Shown piece by piece: positions 40,864 through 49,264 of a stretch of DNA of 64,000 nt (its first letter is position 1; every line of letters starts with the position of its first letter). Source of the stretch: Paraburkholderia sp. BL25I1N1 (lineage in GTDB: Bacteria; Pseudomonadota; Gammaproteobacteria; Burkholderiales; Burkholderiaceae). The translations under genes and the position numbers were made by a program. The DNA lies in assembly GCF_003002025.1 (NCBI RefSeq), contig NZ_PVZB01000005.1:344645-408644 (forward strand), written 5' to 3'. The notes below the pieces were generated by a model. It ran no database searches. It was given only the letters and a program-made list of their open reading frames with translations, and was not told the DNA's origin.

Positions 40864-41159
40864 TGTCGGCAGCGGGTTGGTTTATCGTGCTGTTGGCGCT
40901 TGTCGGCGCCAACCTGCCGTTCCTGAATCAGCGCCTCTTCGCCGCCGTGCCGTTGAAAGCGGCGAAGAAAAGCGCCTGGATCCGGATTGCCGAATTGATC
41001 GTGCTGTACTTCGTGGTCGGCGCGCTTGGTTTTCTGCTGGAAGCGCGCGCGGGTAACCGCTTTGAACAGGGTTGGCAATTCTACGCAATCACGTTCGCAC
41101 TCTTCGTGGTGTTCGCGTTCCCTGGCTTTACCTTCCAGTATCTCGTCAAACGCCGCTGA
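40863..41159 (+). CDS. DUF2818 family membrane protein
   Basis: 98 residues with three predicted membrane helices (about 4-22, 43-62, 73-93). Its ATG overlaps the nuoN stop, so translation is coupled to complex I. DUF2818 genes regularly follow nuoN in betaproteobacteria, suggesting an accessory or assembly role for complex I; no function is established that I know of. Confidence 0.9.
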   Translation: MSAAGWFIVLLALVGANLPFLNQRLFAAVPLKAAKKSAWIRIAELIVLYFVVGALGFLLEARAGNRFEQGWQFYAITFALFVVFAFPGFTFQYLVKRR

Positions 41160-41200
41160 CGGCGTCTCGCCGTCGGCGCACCCTGTCCTAAGGTCCGCAT

Positions 41201-41785
41201 ATGGCTGAACTTCCCGATCACGACGCCGCGCTCAAAGAGACCTGCATTGAGAGCAAAACGATCCATCAGGGACCGTTTCTGACGCTCAAATGCGATACCG
41301 TTCGCCTGCCGGATGGTAAGCACGCCACGCGCGAATATGTTCAGCATTCCGGCGCCGTCATGGTGATTCCATTGTTCGACGACGGCCGCGTGCTGCTCGA
41401 AAGCCAGTATCGCTATCCGATGGGCAAGGTCATGGTCGAGTATCCGGCCGGCAAGCTCGATCCGAACGAAGGCGCACTGGCCTGCGCGATACGTGAACTG
41501 CGGGAAGAGACGGGTTATAGCGCGCGCGAGTATGTGTATCTGACGCGCATTCACCCGATCATTTCCTATTCGACCGAATTCATCGATATCTATCTTGCGC
41601 GCGGTTTGACCGCCGGCGAGCGCAAGCTCGACGAAGGCGAGTTTCTCGAACTGTTCACGGCGACTGTGCCGGAGATGTCCGAGTGGGTGCGCACCGGCAA
41701 GGTGACTGATGTCAAGACCGTGATCGGCACGTTCTGGCTGGAGAAAGTGTTGTCGGGTGCGTGGCCGTTGGCGGAGCCTGAATAA
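41201..41785 (+). CDS. NUDIX hydrolase, ADP-ribose pyrophosphatase type
   Basis: 194 residues. Intact Nudix box beginning GKLDPNEGALACAIRELREETGY (about residues 84-106), which binds Mg2+ and catalyses nucleoside-diphosphate hydrolysis. The surrounding VMVEYPAGKLD and the ESQYRYPMG strand match ADP-ribose/NADH-class enzymes. It lies 41 bp after DUF2818 and may be co-transcribed with nuo; linkage to NAD metabolism is plausible. Confidence 0.9.
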   Translation: MAELPDHDAALKETCIESKTIHQGPFLTLKCDTVRLPDGKHATREYVQHSGAVMVIPLFDDGRVLLESQYRYPMGKVMVEYPAGKLDPNEGALACAIRELREETGYSAREYVYLTRIHPIISYSTEFIDIYLARGLTAGERKLDEGEFLELFTATVPEMSEWVRTGKVTDVKTVIGTFWLEKVLSGAWPLAEPE

Positions 41786-41840
41786 CAAACACTGCAGCAA
41801 AGAATACGCGCGCGCTGCTAGCCGCTTCGGAAGTCTGAGA

Positions 41841-41876
41841 AAGCCCTTGTTGGTCTAAGACCGGCAGGGGCTTTTC
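41841..41876 (+). terminator. Terminator closing the nuo-NUDIX transcription unit
   Basis: AAGCCCTTGTTGGTC, TAA, GACCGGCAGGGGCTTTT: about 14 pairs with G-T pairs in the middle, then Ts. Confidence 0.82.
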
Positions 41877-42128
41877 TCATTGCGACGCGTGCGAAATTGC
41901 GCAATTGCCGGCATGTTGGCCGGCGTCTTAAAAGTGTGTCGTTTGCCTTATGCCATTCGACAGTCTCGTCCCGCGGCCTTTGTCCCTCTAGTATCGACCT
42001 TCGAGATCGACTTCCACCGTTCGTTTTATTTCGGATGACGAAGTGGTGGTGGGCGCATTTGATTTTGGGTGTGGATCAGGTTGTCACTTGACAACCTGAT
42101 CCACACCCGCTAAATTGGAGGACATCAG
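41877..42128 (+). promoter_or_regulatory. Control region of the HicA-like/HTH module
   Basis: 252 bp without a credible gene and less GC-rich than its surroundings near 42010-42070. It contains a small GCCGGC..GCCGGC dyad near 41907-41925, an imperfect CCACC/GGTGG dyad near 42015-42050 and the long palindrome listed separately. The ribosome binding site GGAGG is at 42117-42121. Confidence 0.45.
42067..42108. repeat. 42-bp palindrome with 20-bp perfect arms
   Basis: Left arm GGGTGTGGATCAGGTTGTCA (42067-42086), two-base centre CT, and its exact reverse complement (42089-42108). It ends 20 bp before the start codon of the HicA-like gene. No T-run follows, so it is more likely an operator or cruciform/structured leader than a terminator. 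Confidence 0.85.
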
Positions 42129-42374
42129 ATGGTTCGAGGAACCCATTCCAAGAAAGAGGTTGAGGCCGCGTTGGTGTACGCCGAGAAAAACGGCTGGCGT
42201 GTTCAGGGCGGTGGCAAAGGCCACGCTTGGGGACGAATGTACTGTCCTGATAAAGACGCGGAGTGTCGGTGTGGCGAGTTCTGCATATCGAGCGTCTGGA
42301 GCACGCCGAAGAATCCCGGCAACCACGCCAGACATCTGAGGCGCATCGTCGACAACTGCACGGCGCGCCGGTAG
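42129..42374 (+). CDS. HicA-like small protein, putative toxin
   Basis: 81 residues. The pattern SKKEVEAALVYAEKNGWRVQGGGKGHAW resembles the HicA dsRNA-binding-like fold: helix, G-W strand, then a Gly-rich turn with a His (His32) where HicA has its catalytic His. The C-terminal TPKNPGNHARHLRRIV matches the last helix region. Unusually it has a Cys cluster (Cys39, Cys46, Cys48, Cys52) that could bind a metal. Good ribosome binding site (GGAGG). It is followed by a DNA-binding protein gene 54 bp downstream, the toxin-antitoxin layout. mRNA-interferase activity is not shown. Confidence 0.7.
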   Translation: MVRGTHSKKEVEAALVYAEKNGWRVQGGGKGHAWGRMYCPDKDAECRCGEFCISSVWSTPKNPGNHARHLRRIVDNCTARR

Positions 42375-42428
42375 TAAATCCGTTCTTTGGGCGAAAGCTT
42401 TGGGACTGAATGAAGGCAGGAGTAACTT

Positions 42429-42953
42429 ATGGAATATGTATTCACGCTAAAGTACCGGCTCGCGGTTGAAGACTGCGATCTTGACGCGATCGTCGAGCGT
42501 CTGGGCGAAGCCGGGTGCGACGACGCCACCGTGGGTATCGGGCAACCGGGCCGCATTGCGCTGTTTTTCACTCGCGAAGGCGAGTCCGCATTCGAGGCGG
42601 TGGTCAGCGCTCTCCAGGACATCAAGCGGGTGGTGCCGTCCGCGCGTCTTATTGAGGCCGGCCCCGATTTCGTCGGCCTGACTGACGTCGCGGAAGTCGC
42701 CGGCGTGTCGCGGCAAAACATGCGCAAACTGATGCTGAGCCACGCAATCGACTTTCCGCCGCCGGTCCACGAGGGCAGTGCGTCGGTATGGCATCTGTCG
42801 GACATCCTTGACTGGCTCGCTGCGCGCGGTGGCTATGAAATCAAGCCAGACGTGTTCGACATTGCGAGAGCGGTCAAGCAGATCAACCTCGCGAAAGAGG
42901 CACGCGAGCTCGAGCCGCGGCTTGGCCGTCAACTGGAATGTCTCGTCGCGTAA
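42429..42953 (+). CDS. HTH DNA-binding protein, putative antitoxin/autoregulator
   Basis: 174 residues. The N-terminal about 78 residues look like an alpha/beta domain (beta-alpha-beta pattern: EYVFTLKYRL...IVERLGEAGCDD...RIALFFTREGESAFEAVVSALQDI). A helix-turn-helix of AlpA/MerR type follows (residues 83-102, GLTDVAEVAGVSRQNMRKLM), then the wing and HLSDILDWLAARG. The C-terminal helix (about 145-174) is charged. AGGAG lies ahead of the ATG. It probably pairs with the HicA-like protein and binds the upstream palindrome. No named family is recognised with certainty. Confidence 0.72.
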   Translation: MEYVFTLKYRLAVEDCDLDAIVERLGEAGCDDATVGIGQPGRIALFFTREGESAFEAVVSALQDIKRVVPSARLIEAGPDFVGLTDVAEVAGVSRQNMRKLMLSHAIDFPPPVHEGSASVWHLSDILDWLAARGGYEIKPDVFDIARAVKQINLAKEARELEPRLGRQLECLVA

Positions 42954-43113
42954 AAGCGCTACGGCAGGCAGCGTGCGAAGCATCGCAAGCGTAGATGATC
43001 GGCAAGCCTATTGCCTTCCGGAGCACCTTCGGCAGGCCTTTGCGCAAAGCGTTAAAATCGCCCACCGCGTTCGGATTGTCCGCAACTTCCGGCGCCGGTA
43101 CCCTTGTCCGTAA

Positions 43114-43158
43114 AAATTTACGAACGACCGTTCACAAATTTACGTTTTGCGCTAAACT
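43114..43158 (+). promoter_or_regulatory. Promoter with a 28-bp operator for the DUF1178/acyl-CoA dehydrogenase operon
   Basis: AAATTT-N2-GAACG-AC-CGTTC-N2-AAATTT (43114-43141) is an almost perfect palindrome. It overlaps the -35 TTCACA (43131-43136), which is followed after 16 bp by TAAACT (43153-43158). Repressor binding would block the promoter. The core ACGACCGT resembles the palindrome at 53500-53519. Confidence 0.6.
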
Positions 43159-43180
43159 GGCACGCAAGCCCTGATTCCAC

Positions 43181-43606
43181 ATGAAGGTCCTCGATTTACA
43201 GTGTCCGCATGGCCATCGGTTCGAAGGCTGGTTCGCTTCGACTGATGACTTCGAATCGCAGCAGTCCCGCAAGCTCGTCGAATGTCCGATCTGCGGTGCG
43301 AACGAGGTGAGCCGTTTGCCGTCGGCCCCGCGCCTGAACCTGTCGGGTGCGACCGAAACGAAAGCGCCGGCGGGCGCGGGGGAAATGCAGGCGCGTGTGA
43401 TGCGCGCGTTGCGCGAGGTACTGGAAAAGACCGAGAACGTGGGCGACCGCTTCGCCGAGGAAGCACGGCGCATTCACTACAATGAAGCGCCCGCACGCAA
43501 TATTCGCGGTGTCACGACACCGGAAGACGCGAAAGCCTTGGTCGAAGAAGGCATTGAAGTGATGCCGCTGCCGGTCCCGGCTGCCTTGAAGGAACCGCTG
43601 CAATAG
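43181..43606 (+). CDS. DUF1178 family protein
   Basis: 141 residues. The N-terminal zinc-ribbon-like half has one CxxH pair (LQCPHGHRFEGWF) and one CxxC pair (VECPICGANEVSRLPSAPRLN), followed by a helical C-terminal half ending in a hydrophobic VMPLPVP. Function unknown; the N-terminus looks like FmdB-type regulatory ribbons. It is the first gene after the operator and is followed 48 bp later by the acyl-CoA dehydrogenase pair. Confidence 0.88.
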   Translation: MKVLDLQCPHGHRFEGWFASTDDFESQQSRKLVECPICGANEVSRLPSAPRLNLSGATETKAPAGAGEMQARVMRALREVLEKTENVGDRFAEEARRIHYNEAPARNIRGVTTPEDAKALVEEGIEVMPLPVPAALKEPLQ

Positions 43607-43654
43607 CGCAGTGGCTCACTGGCGGCGGATGGTGGCGGCCAGGAGGCACGACGC

Positions 43655-44851
43655 ATGGATCTGGACTATTCCGCTGCTGATAACGCGTTCCGCGCAGACA
43701 TCCGCGCCTGGCTCGAAGCGAATCTGCCTCGTGAGCTGAGCGACAAGGTACTCAATCACAAGCGTCTTGCCCGCGAAGACTTCGCAGGCTGGCATAAGCT
43801 GCTCGGCACGCGCGGCTGGTCGGCAATCGCGTGGCCAAAAGAGTATGGCGGCCCGGGCTGGGACGCGACCCAGCGGCACATCTGGGACGAAGAGTGCGCG
43901 CGCATCGGCGCGCCGTCCGTGCTACCTTTCGGCGTCTCCATGGTGGCGCCGGTGCTGATGAAATACGGCAACGAGGCGCAGAAGCGTCACTATTTGCCGC
44001 GCATTCTCGACGGTACGGACTGGTGGTGTCAGGGTTATTCCGAGCCGGGCTCGGGTTCGGATCTGGCCTCGCTGCGCACACGCGCCGAGCGCGTCGGCGA
44101 CCATTACGTGGTTAACGGTCAGAAAACGTGGACCACGCTCGGCCAGTACGCCGACATGATGTTCTGCCTGGTGCGCACGGACAGCGGCGCCAAAAAGCAG
44201 GAGGGCATCTCGTTCCTGCTGATCGACATGAAAACGCCGGGCATCACCGTGCGGCCGATCATTACGCTCGACGAGGACCACGAAGTCAACGAGGTGTTTT
44301 TCGAAGACGTGAAGGTGCCGGTCGAGAATCTGGTTGGTGAAGAGAATCGCGGCTGGACTTACGCGAAATATCTGCTCGGCCACGAGCGCACCGGCATTGC
44401 GCGGGTCGGCCAATCGAAGCGCGAACTCGTTTTTCTGAAACGCCTTGCGTTGAATCAGAGAAAGAACGGCAAGCCGCTTCTGCAAGACCCGGTGTTCGCC
44501 GCGAAAGTTGCGAGCCTCGAGATCGAGTTGATGGCGCTCGAAGTCACCGTGCAACGCGTCGTTGCTAATGAAACGGGCGGACGCGGACCGGGACCGGAAG
44601 CGTCGATGCTGAAGATCAAGGGCACGGAAGTGCAGCAAGCACTGACCGAACTGATGTTCGAAGCAGTCGGGCCGCTCGCCGCACCATTCGACGTTCCGTT
44701 CCTCGAAGGCGAACGCGAACACAGCCTGGCCGGCGACGACGATGCCGCGCCTCTCGCCGCGTACTACTTCAACTTCCGCAAGACGTCGATTTACGGCGGC
44801 TCGAACGAAATTCAAAAGAACATCATCGCGCAGATGATTCTCGGACTCTGA
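43655..44851 (+). CDS. Acyl-CoA dehydrogenase, large subunit type (PimC-like)
   Basis: 398-residue FAD-dependent enzyme of the acyl-CoA dehydrogenase superfamily: N-terminal helical domain (1-120), beta domain with WCQGYSEPGSGSDLASLRTRA (FAD/substrate contacts), C-terminal helical domain with the end motif SIYGGSNEIQKNIIAQMILGL. It resembles the large subunit of pimeloyl-CoA-type dehydrogenases. The next gene, a shorter and more divergent paralogue, starts 10 bp later, so the pair probably forms a heteromeric enzyme. Substrate unknown. Confidence 0.9.
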   Translation: MDLDYSAADNAFRADIRAWLEANLPRELSDKVLNHKRLAREDFAGWHKLLGTRGWSAIAWPKEYGGPGWDATQRHIWDEECARIGAPSVLPFGVSMVAPVLMKYGNEAQKRHYLPRILDGTDWWCQGYSEPGSGSDLASLRTRAERVGDHYVVNGQKTWTTLGQYADMMFCLVRTDSGAKKQEGISFLLIDMKTPGITVRPIITLDEDHEVNEVFFEDVKVPVENLVGEENRGWTYAKYLLGHERTGIARVGQSKRELVFLKRLALNQRKNGKPLLQDPVFAAKVASLEIELMALEVTVQRVVANETGGRGPGPEASMLKIKGTEVQQALTELMFEAVGPLAAPFDVPFLEGEREHSLAGDDDAAPLAAYYFNFRKTSIYGGSNEIQKNIIAQMILGL

Positions 44852-44861
44852 GGAGCGGCGC

Positions 44862-45989
44862 ATGGACTTTACTTTCAACGACGAACAGCAGCAATTCGCC
44901 GACGCGCTGCGCCGCTATCTGGACAAGAACTACGGGTTCGAAGCGCGCCAGGCGATCGTGCGATCGGAAACCGGCGTGTCGGACGCGCATTGGGCCGCGT
45001 TTGCCGAACTGGGTCTGACAGCGCTGCCGGTGCCGGAAGCGCAAGGCGGCTTTAACGGCGGCCCGATCGACATGCTGGTCGTGATGCAGGAACTCGGCCG
45101 TGCGCTGGTCGTCGAGCCTTATTGGGCGACTGCGGTCGGTATCGAGGCGTTGCGCCTTGCAGGTAGTGACCAGGGCGAAGACGCGTCGCTGCTCGAGCGT
45201 GCTGCTCAAGGCGAGATCAAGCTGGCCGTGGCATTTCACGAACCGCATGCGCGCTACGATCTGTTCGCGGTCGAGACAGGCGCAAGCGGGCAGGGCGAGC
45301 AGCAGACATTGAGCGGCACGAAGTCTGTGGTGCAACACGGCGGCCAGGCGGATCACTGGATCGTCCCGGCCCGGCTGAATGGCGAGATCGCGCTCTTCGT
45401 CGTGGCGCGGAATGCGGCCGGCGTCAGGATCACGGACTATCGCACGATCGACGGCCAACGTGCCGCCACACTCGAGTTCAACAACACGCCCGCGCGCCGG
45501 CTTGCCGGCAAGCACGCCGGCGCCGCTGCGCTCGAACATATCGCGGACTACGGCACGGTGCTGTTGTGCGCCGAGGCGATCGGCGCGCTGGACGCCTTGA
45601 ACCTCGCCACCGTCGACTACACCAAGACACGTCAGCAGTTCGGCCAGCCGATCGCGCGGTTTCAGGCTTTGCAGCATCGCATGGTCGAGATGTTGATTCA
45701 CGCCGAGCAGGCGCGCTCGGTCACGTATCTGGCCGCGATGCGCTACACGAGCACGGATGCGGACGAACGTCGCCGCGCGGTTTCCGCCGCGAAGGCGAGG
45801 GTCGGTCAAGCCGCGCGTTTCGTCGGCCAGCAGGCGGTTCAGTTGCATGGCGGCATGGGCGTCACGAATGAAGTGGCTGCGGCGCATCTGTTCAAGCGGC
45901 TTGCTATCATCGAAACCACACTGGGCGATGTCGATCACCATCTCGCGCGGTTCGCCGCGCTACCTGGCTTCGTGACTGCCGAAGCCTGA
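44862..45989 (+). CDS. Acyl-CoA dehydrogenase, small subunit type (PimD-like)
   Basis: 375 residues, resembling the small subunit of pimeloyl-CoA dehydrogenase (MDFTFNDEQQQFADALRRYL, GGFNGGPIDMLVVMQELGRALV). The middle domain is less conserved than in its partner, and the C-terminal domain has RQQFGQPIARFQALQHRMVEM and QLHGGMGVTNEVAAAHLFKRL. In such pairs usually only one subunit keeps the catalytic base; which one acts here needs alignment. AGGAG precedes the ATG. Confidence 0.88.
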   Translation: MDFTFNDEQQQFADALRRYLDKNYGFEARQAIVRSETGVSDAHWAAFAELGLTALPVPEAQGGFNGGPIDMLVVMQELGRALVVEPYWATAVGIEALRLAGSDQGEDASLLERAAQGEIKLAVAFHEPHARYDLFAVETGASGQGEQQTLSGTKSVVQHGGQADHWIVPARLNGEIALFVVARNAAGVRITDYRTIDGQRAATLEFNNTPARRLAGKHAGAAALEHIADYGTVLLCAEAIGALDALNLATVDYTKTRQQFGQPIARFQALQHRMVEMLIHAEQARSVTYLAAMRYTSTDADERRRAVSAAKARVGQAARFVGQQAVQLHGGMGVTNEVAAAHLFKRLAIIETTLGDVDHHLARFAALPGFVTAEA

Positions 45990-46024
45990 TCGGACATTCG
46001 AATCGGATACATGGAGGTGCGAGG

Positions 46025-46483
46025 ATGGGCTTGAGTTACGAAGACTTCATAGTCGGCACGAGCATCGAAATCGGCAAGCACACGTTCACTCGCGAAGAGA
46101 TTGTCGAGTTTGCACAGAAGTTCGATCCGCAACCCTTTCATCTGGATGAAGCCGCAGCCGCCGAGTCGCCATTTCGCGGCTTGGTGGCGAGTGGCTGGCA
46201 TACCTGCTCGGTCATGATGGGCATGCTGGTGCGCAACGCGTTCGCGGGTTCCACGTCGATGGGCTCGCCCGGTATCGACGATATCCGCTGGTTGAAGCCG
46301 GTGCGTGTCGGTGACACGATCACCATGATGAACGCCGTGCTCGACAAGCGCATCTCGGCGAGCAAGCCGGATCGCGGCATCGTGTCGACGCAGTGGGAAG
46401 GCATCAATCAGCATGGCGAAACGGTGATCACGGTGCGCTCGAAGGGACTATTCGGCCTGCGTAATCCAGGCGCCGCGTCATGA
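46025..46483 (+). CDS. MaoC family dehydratase
   Basis: 152-residue hot-dog fold protein with the hydratase 2 motif FAQKFDPQPFHLDEAAAAESPFRGLVASGWHT (Asp and His catalytic pair about residues 38 and 43). It would hydrate trans-2-enoyl-CoA to (R)-3-hydroxyacyl-CoA. GGAGG lies upstream. Its stop overlaps the next maoC-like gene (ATGA), so the two may form a heterodimer. Confidence 0.9.
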   Translation: MGLSYEDFIVGTSIEIGKHTFTREEIVEFAQKFDPQPFHLDEAAAAESPFRGLVASGWHTCSVMMGMLVRNAFAGSTSMGSPGIDDIRWLKPVRVGDTITMMNAVLDKRISASKPDRGIVSTQWEGINQHGETVITVRSKGLFGLRNPGAAS

Positions 46484-46956
46484 CGGGCAGCGCGGCGCCC
46501 GCCGCAACCTTCGGCAGCGCGGCGGCATTGCGCGCGTTGGTGGGCGGCGAGCCGCTCGTGAGCGAGTGGCTGACGGTGGATCAGGCGAGCGTCGATCGTT
46601 TCGCCGAAGCGACCGGTGACCATCAGTGGATTCACGTCGACCCGGAGCGGGCGCGGCGCGAGTCTCCGTTCGGCGGTCCCGTGGCGCACGGTTTCCTGAC
46701 GCTTTCGTTGATTCCGGCGCTGCTCGGTAAGACGGTGGCGCTCGAGCAGCGCATGGGCGTTAATTACGGATTGAATCGCGTGAGGTTTACGTCGCCGGTG
46801 CCTGTCGGCTCACAGTTGCGCGCTAAATTCGCGATCGAGTCCGTTTCGGAAGTCGATAACGACGGCGTGCAAGTGGTGTGGAACGTGAAGCTGGAGCGGC
46901 AGGGCAGTGAGCGGCCGGTGTGTGTTGCGGAGTTCATTACGCTGCATTATTTTTAG
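46480..46956 (+). CDS. MaoC family dehydratase
   Basis: 158 residues, a second hot-dog hydratase with FAEATGDHQWIHVDPERARRESPFGGPVAHGFLTLSLIP, again retaining the Asp/His pair. A variable Ala-rich N-terminus of about 25 residues precedes the domain. Both MaoC proteins keep catalytic motifs, unlike heterodimers where one is degenerate. Last gene of the plus-strand operon, closed by the hairpin at 46982-47021. Confidence 0.9.
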   Translation: MTGSAAPAATFGSAAALRALVGGEPLVSEWLTVDQASVDRFAEATGDHQWIHVDPERARRESPFGGPVAHGFLTLSLIPALLGKTVALEQRMGVNYGLNRVRFTSPVPVGSQLRAKFAIESVSEVDNDGVQVVWNVKLERQGSERPVCVAEFITLHYF

Positions 46957-46981
46957 CGTTTCGGCGGCACATGCGAGTTAG

Positions 46982-47021
46982 AAAAAGCGCGAGCCGGCAT
47001 GAATGCCGTTCGCGCTTTTTC
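46982..47021. terminator. Bidirectional terminator between convergent genes
   Basis: AAAAAGCGCGAGCCGGCA, loop TGAA, TGCCGTTCGCGCTTTTT: a long stem with A- and T-runs, serving the MaoC gene and the facing glutathione S-transferase gene. Confidence 0.9.
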
Positions 47022-47057
47022 ACAGAGGCAAACGCAGATTCAGACGTGGCTGCGCAT

Positions 47058-47759
47058 TCAATGTTTCGCGTATTGCGTCGCACCGAACAGTATTTCCTTC
47101 GCCTTGTCGTCCATGAGCGGTTGACGCGCGGACGCCAGCACTTCGACCCCGCGCACGACCGCTGGACGTGCGGCGATCTCTTCATGCCAGCGCTTCACAT
47201 TCGGAAACGCATCGAGTTCCAATCCCTGGTTTTGCCACGAGCGAGTCCACGGGAACGCGGCGATATCCGCGATCGTATAGTCGTTGCCCGCGAGATACTT
47301 CGTCTTGCCGAGCTGCGTGTCCATTACGCCATAAAGGCGCTTCGTTTCGTTCGTGTAACGGTTGACCGCGTATTCAATCTGCTCCGGCGCGTAGTTGCGG
47401 AAGTGGTGCGTTTGACCGAGCATCGGACCCAGACCGCCCATCTGAAACATCAGCCACTGCAGCGTGGAATAACGCGCGGCCGGATCGGTCGGCAGAAACT
47501 TGCCGGTTTTCTCGGCGAGGTAAATCAGGATCGCGCCCGATTCGAACAAGGCGAACGGCTGGCCGTCGGCGCCCTTGGGGCCCTCGGAATCGACGATTGC
47601 CGGGATCTTGTTGTTCGGGCTGATGGCGAGAAACTCGGGTTTGAACTGGTCGCCCGTGCCGATATTCACGCCGTGAACGTTGTACGCGAGGCCCGTCTCT
47701 TCGAGCATGATGTGAATCTTGTGGCCGTTCGGGGTTGCCCAGCTATAAACGTCGATCAT
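47058..47759 (-). CDS. Glutathione S-transferase, YfcG-like (Nu class)
   Basis: 233 residues. The thioredoxin-fold N-domain starts MIDVYSWATPNGHKIHIMLEE, where TPNG is the Nu-class active-site signature; SPNNKIPAIVD holds the cis-Pro, and a helical C-domain follows (about 95-215). E. coli YfcG-type enzymes are glutathione-dependent disulfide oxidoreductases rather than classical conjugating enzymes. AGGAAC lies before the ATG. It is on the same strand as the ACAD operon, but the 153-bp gap suggests its own control. Confidence 0.9.
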   Translation of the reverse strand: MIDVYSWATPNGHKIHIMLEETGLAYNVHGVNIGTGDQFKPEFLAISPNNKIPAIVDSEGPKGADGQPFALFESGAILIYLAEKTGKFLPTDPAARYSTLQWLMFQMGGLGPMLGQTHHFRNYAPEQIEYAVNRYTNETKRLYGVMDTQLGKTKYLAGNDYTIADIAAFPWTRSWQNQGLELDAFPNVKRWHEEIAARPAVVRGVEVLASARQPLMDDKAKEILFGATQYAKH

Positions 47760-47912
47760 CGTAGTTCCTTTGTCTCGTGAAAGCGGCGCCTCGAAGGGCG
47801 CCGCTGTTGACGAAAATTAGAGCATAGATCGCGCGATGCTGCTGGCGGCGCTGCAAGTCAGTCGCGGCTTCGCGGCGCCGGGTTGAACTTCCGGGCTGGG
47901 CTCAGCCCAGCA

Positions 47913-49172
47913 TCAAACCCGCGTGATCGGCGTCTCCACACGAGCCGCCGCGCCCGCATCCATATAACGCGCGAGTTCCAGCTTGGCGATCGCGTTGCGG
48001 TGCACCTCGTCGGGGCCGTCGGCGAAACGCAGGGTTCGCGCCGACGCGTAGGCATACGCGAGCGGAAAATCGTCGCTGACGCCGCCGCCGCCGTGCGCCT
48101 GAATCGCCCAGTCGATCACCTGACACGCCATGTTCGGCGCAACGACCTTGATCATCGCGATCTCGCCGCGCGCGCCTTTGTTGCCGACAGTGTCCATCAT
48201 GTAGGCCGTTTTCAGCGTGAGGAGACGCGCCTGCTCGATCATGCAGCGCGCTTCGGCGATACGTTCCTGCGTGACGCCTTGCGCGGCGACCGGTTTGCCG
48301 AACGCGACACGTTGCAGCGAACGTTTCGACATGAGTTCAAGCGCGCGTTCAGCAAGACCGATCAGACGCATGCAGTGATGGATGCGTCCCGGCCCGAGTC
48401 GCCCTTGCGCGATCTCGAAGCCGCGGCCTTCGCCGAGCAGCATGTTGCCGACCGGTACGCGCACGTTCTCGAGCGTGATTTCCATGTGCCCGTGCGGCGC
48501 GTCGTCGTAACCGAACACGGTGAGCGGACGATGCACGGTGATGCCGGTGGCGTCGGCGGGAATCAGTATCATCGACTGCTGCTGGTGACGCGGCGCTTCC
48601 GGATCGGTCTTGCCCATGACGATATAGATCTTGCAGCGCGGATCGCCCGCGCCGGACGACCACCACTTGTGGCCGTTGACCACGTAGTAATCGCCGTCGC
48701 GCACGATGCTGGTCTGGATATTGGTCGCATCCGACGATGCCACTTCAGGCTCCGTCATCAGAAACGCCGAACGGATCTGACCTTGTAGCAGCGGTTCGAG
48801 CCACGCGCGCTTGTTGTCGTCGCTGCCGTAGCGCTCGATCGTTTCCATATTGCCGGTGTCGGGCGCGTTGCAGTTGAATACTTCAGGCGCCCAGGGCACG
48901 CGGCCCATGATCTCGCATAGCGGCGCGTATTCGAGATTCGTCAAACCGGCGCCGCGCACGGAGTCGGGCAGGAATAGATTCCACAAGCCGGCGTCGCGCG
49001 CTTTCTGCTTGAGTTGTTCGATCAGTTCGGTTGGCAGCCACGCGTTACCGCTTTGGCGATTGCCTGCAATCTCTGCATAGAATGCCTGCTCGTTCGGATA
49101 GATGTGCTCGTCGAAGAATGCGAGCAGCTTTTCGCGCAACGCCTGAACCTTCGGGGTGTAATCGAAATTCAT
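47913..49172 (-). CDS. ACAD11-type acyl-CoA dehydrogenase
   Basis: 419 residues. It strongly resembles the dehydrogenase half of human ACAD11: [74 protein letters not shown] and [20 protein letters not shown]. In ACAD10/11 and the bacterial LvaC this dehydrogenase acts on 4-phospho-acyl-CoA made by a kinase partner. That kinase is encoded as a separate gene just upstream. The start is the ATG at 49172 with GAGG upstream; the longer start at 49232 overlaps the intergenic region. Last gene of a five-gene unit. Confidence 0.9.
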   Translation of the reverse strand: MNFDYTPKVQALREKLLAFFDEHIYPNEQAFYAEIAGNRQSGNAWLPTELIEQLKQKARDAGLWNLFLPDSVRGAGLTNLEYAPLCEIMGRVPWAPEVFNCNAPDTGNMETIERYGSDDNKRAWLEPLLQGQIRSAFLMTEPEVASSDATNIQTSIVRDGDYYVVNGHKWWSSGAGDPRCKIYIVMGKTDPEAPRHQQQSMILIPADATGITVHRPLTVFGYDDAPHGHMEITLENVRVPVGNMLLGEGRGFEIAQGRLGPGRIHHCMRLIGLAERALELMSKRSLQRVAFGKPVAAQGVTQERIAEARCMIEQARLLTLKTAYMMDTVGNKGARGEIAMIKVVAPNMACQVIDWAIQAHGGGGVSDDFPLAYAYASARTLRFADGPDEVHRNAIAKLELARYMDAGAAARVETPITRV

Positions 49173-49264
49173 GTAAGACCTCGCGAATGACGGGTAACGG
49201 ACGACGTTTGTTCGGAGCGCGGCAGAACGCACAACCAGATGTGCGATTCAGCACGCGATGCCAG

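Noticed and set aside
42084..42335. A minus-strand frame overlapping the palindrome and the HicA-like gene
   Set aside because: The plus-strand frame has a proper GGAGG site and a recognisable fold pattern; the minus frame has neither. The similar peptide ends (GVDQVV) on both strands only reflect the palindrome.
46920..47780. A 286-codon plus-strand frame opposite the YfcG-like gene
   Set aside because: It runs through a strong terminator and opposite a clear glutathione S-transferase.
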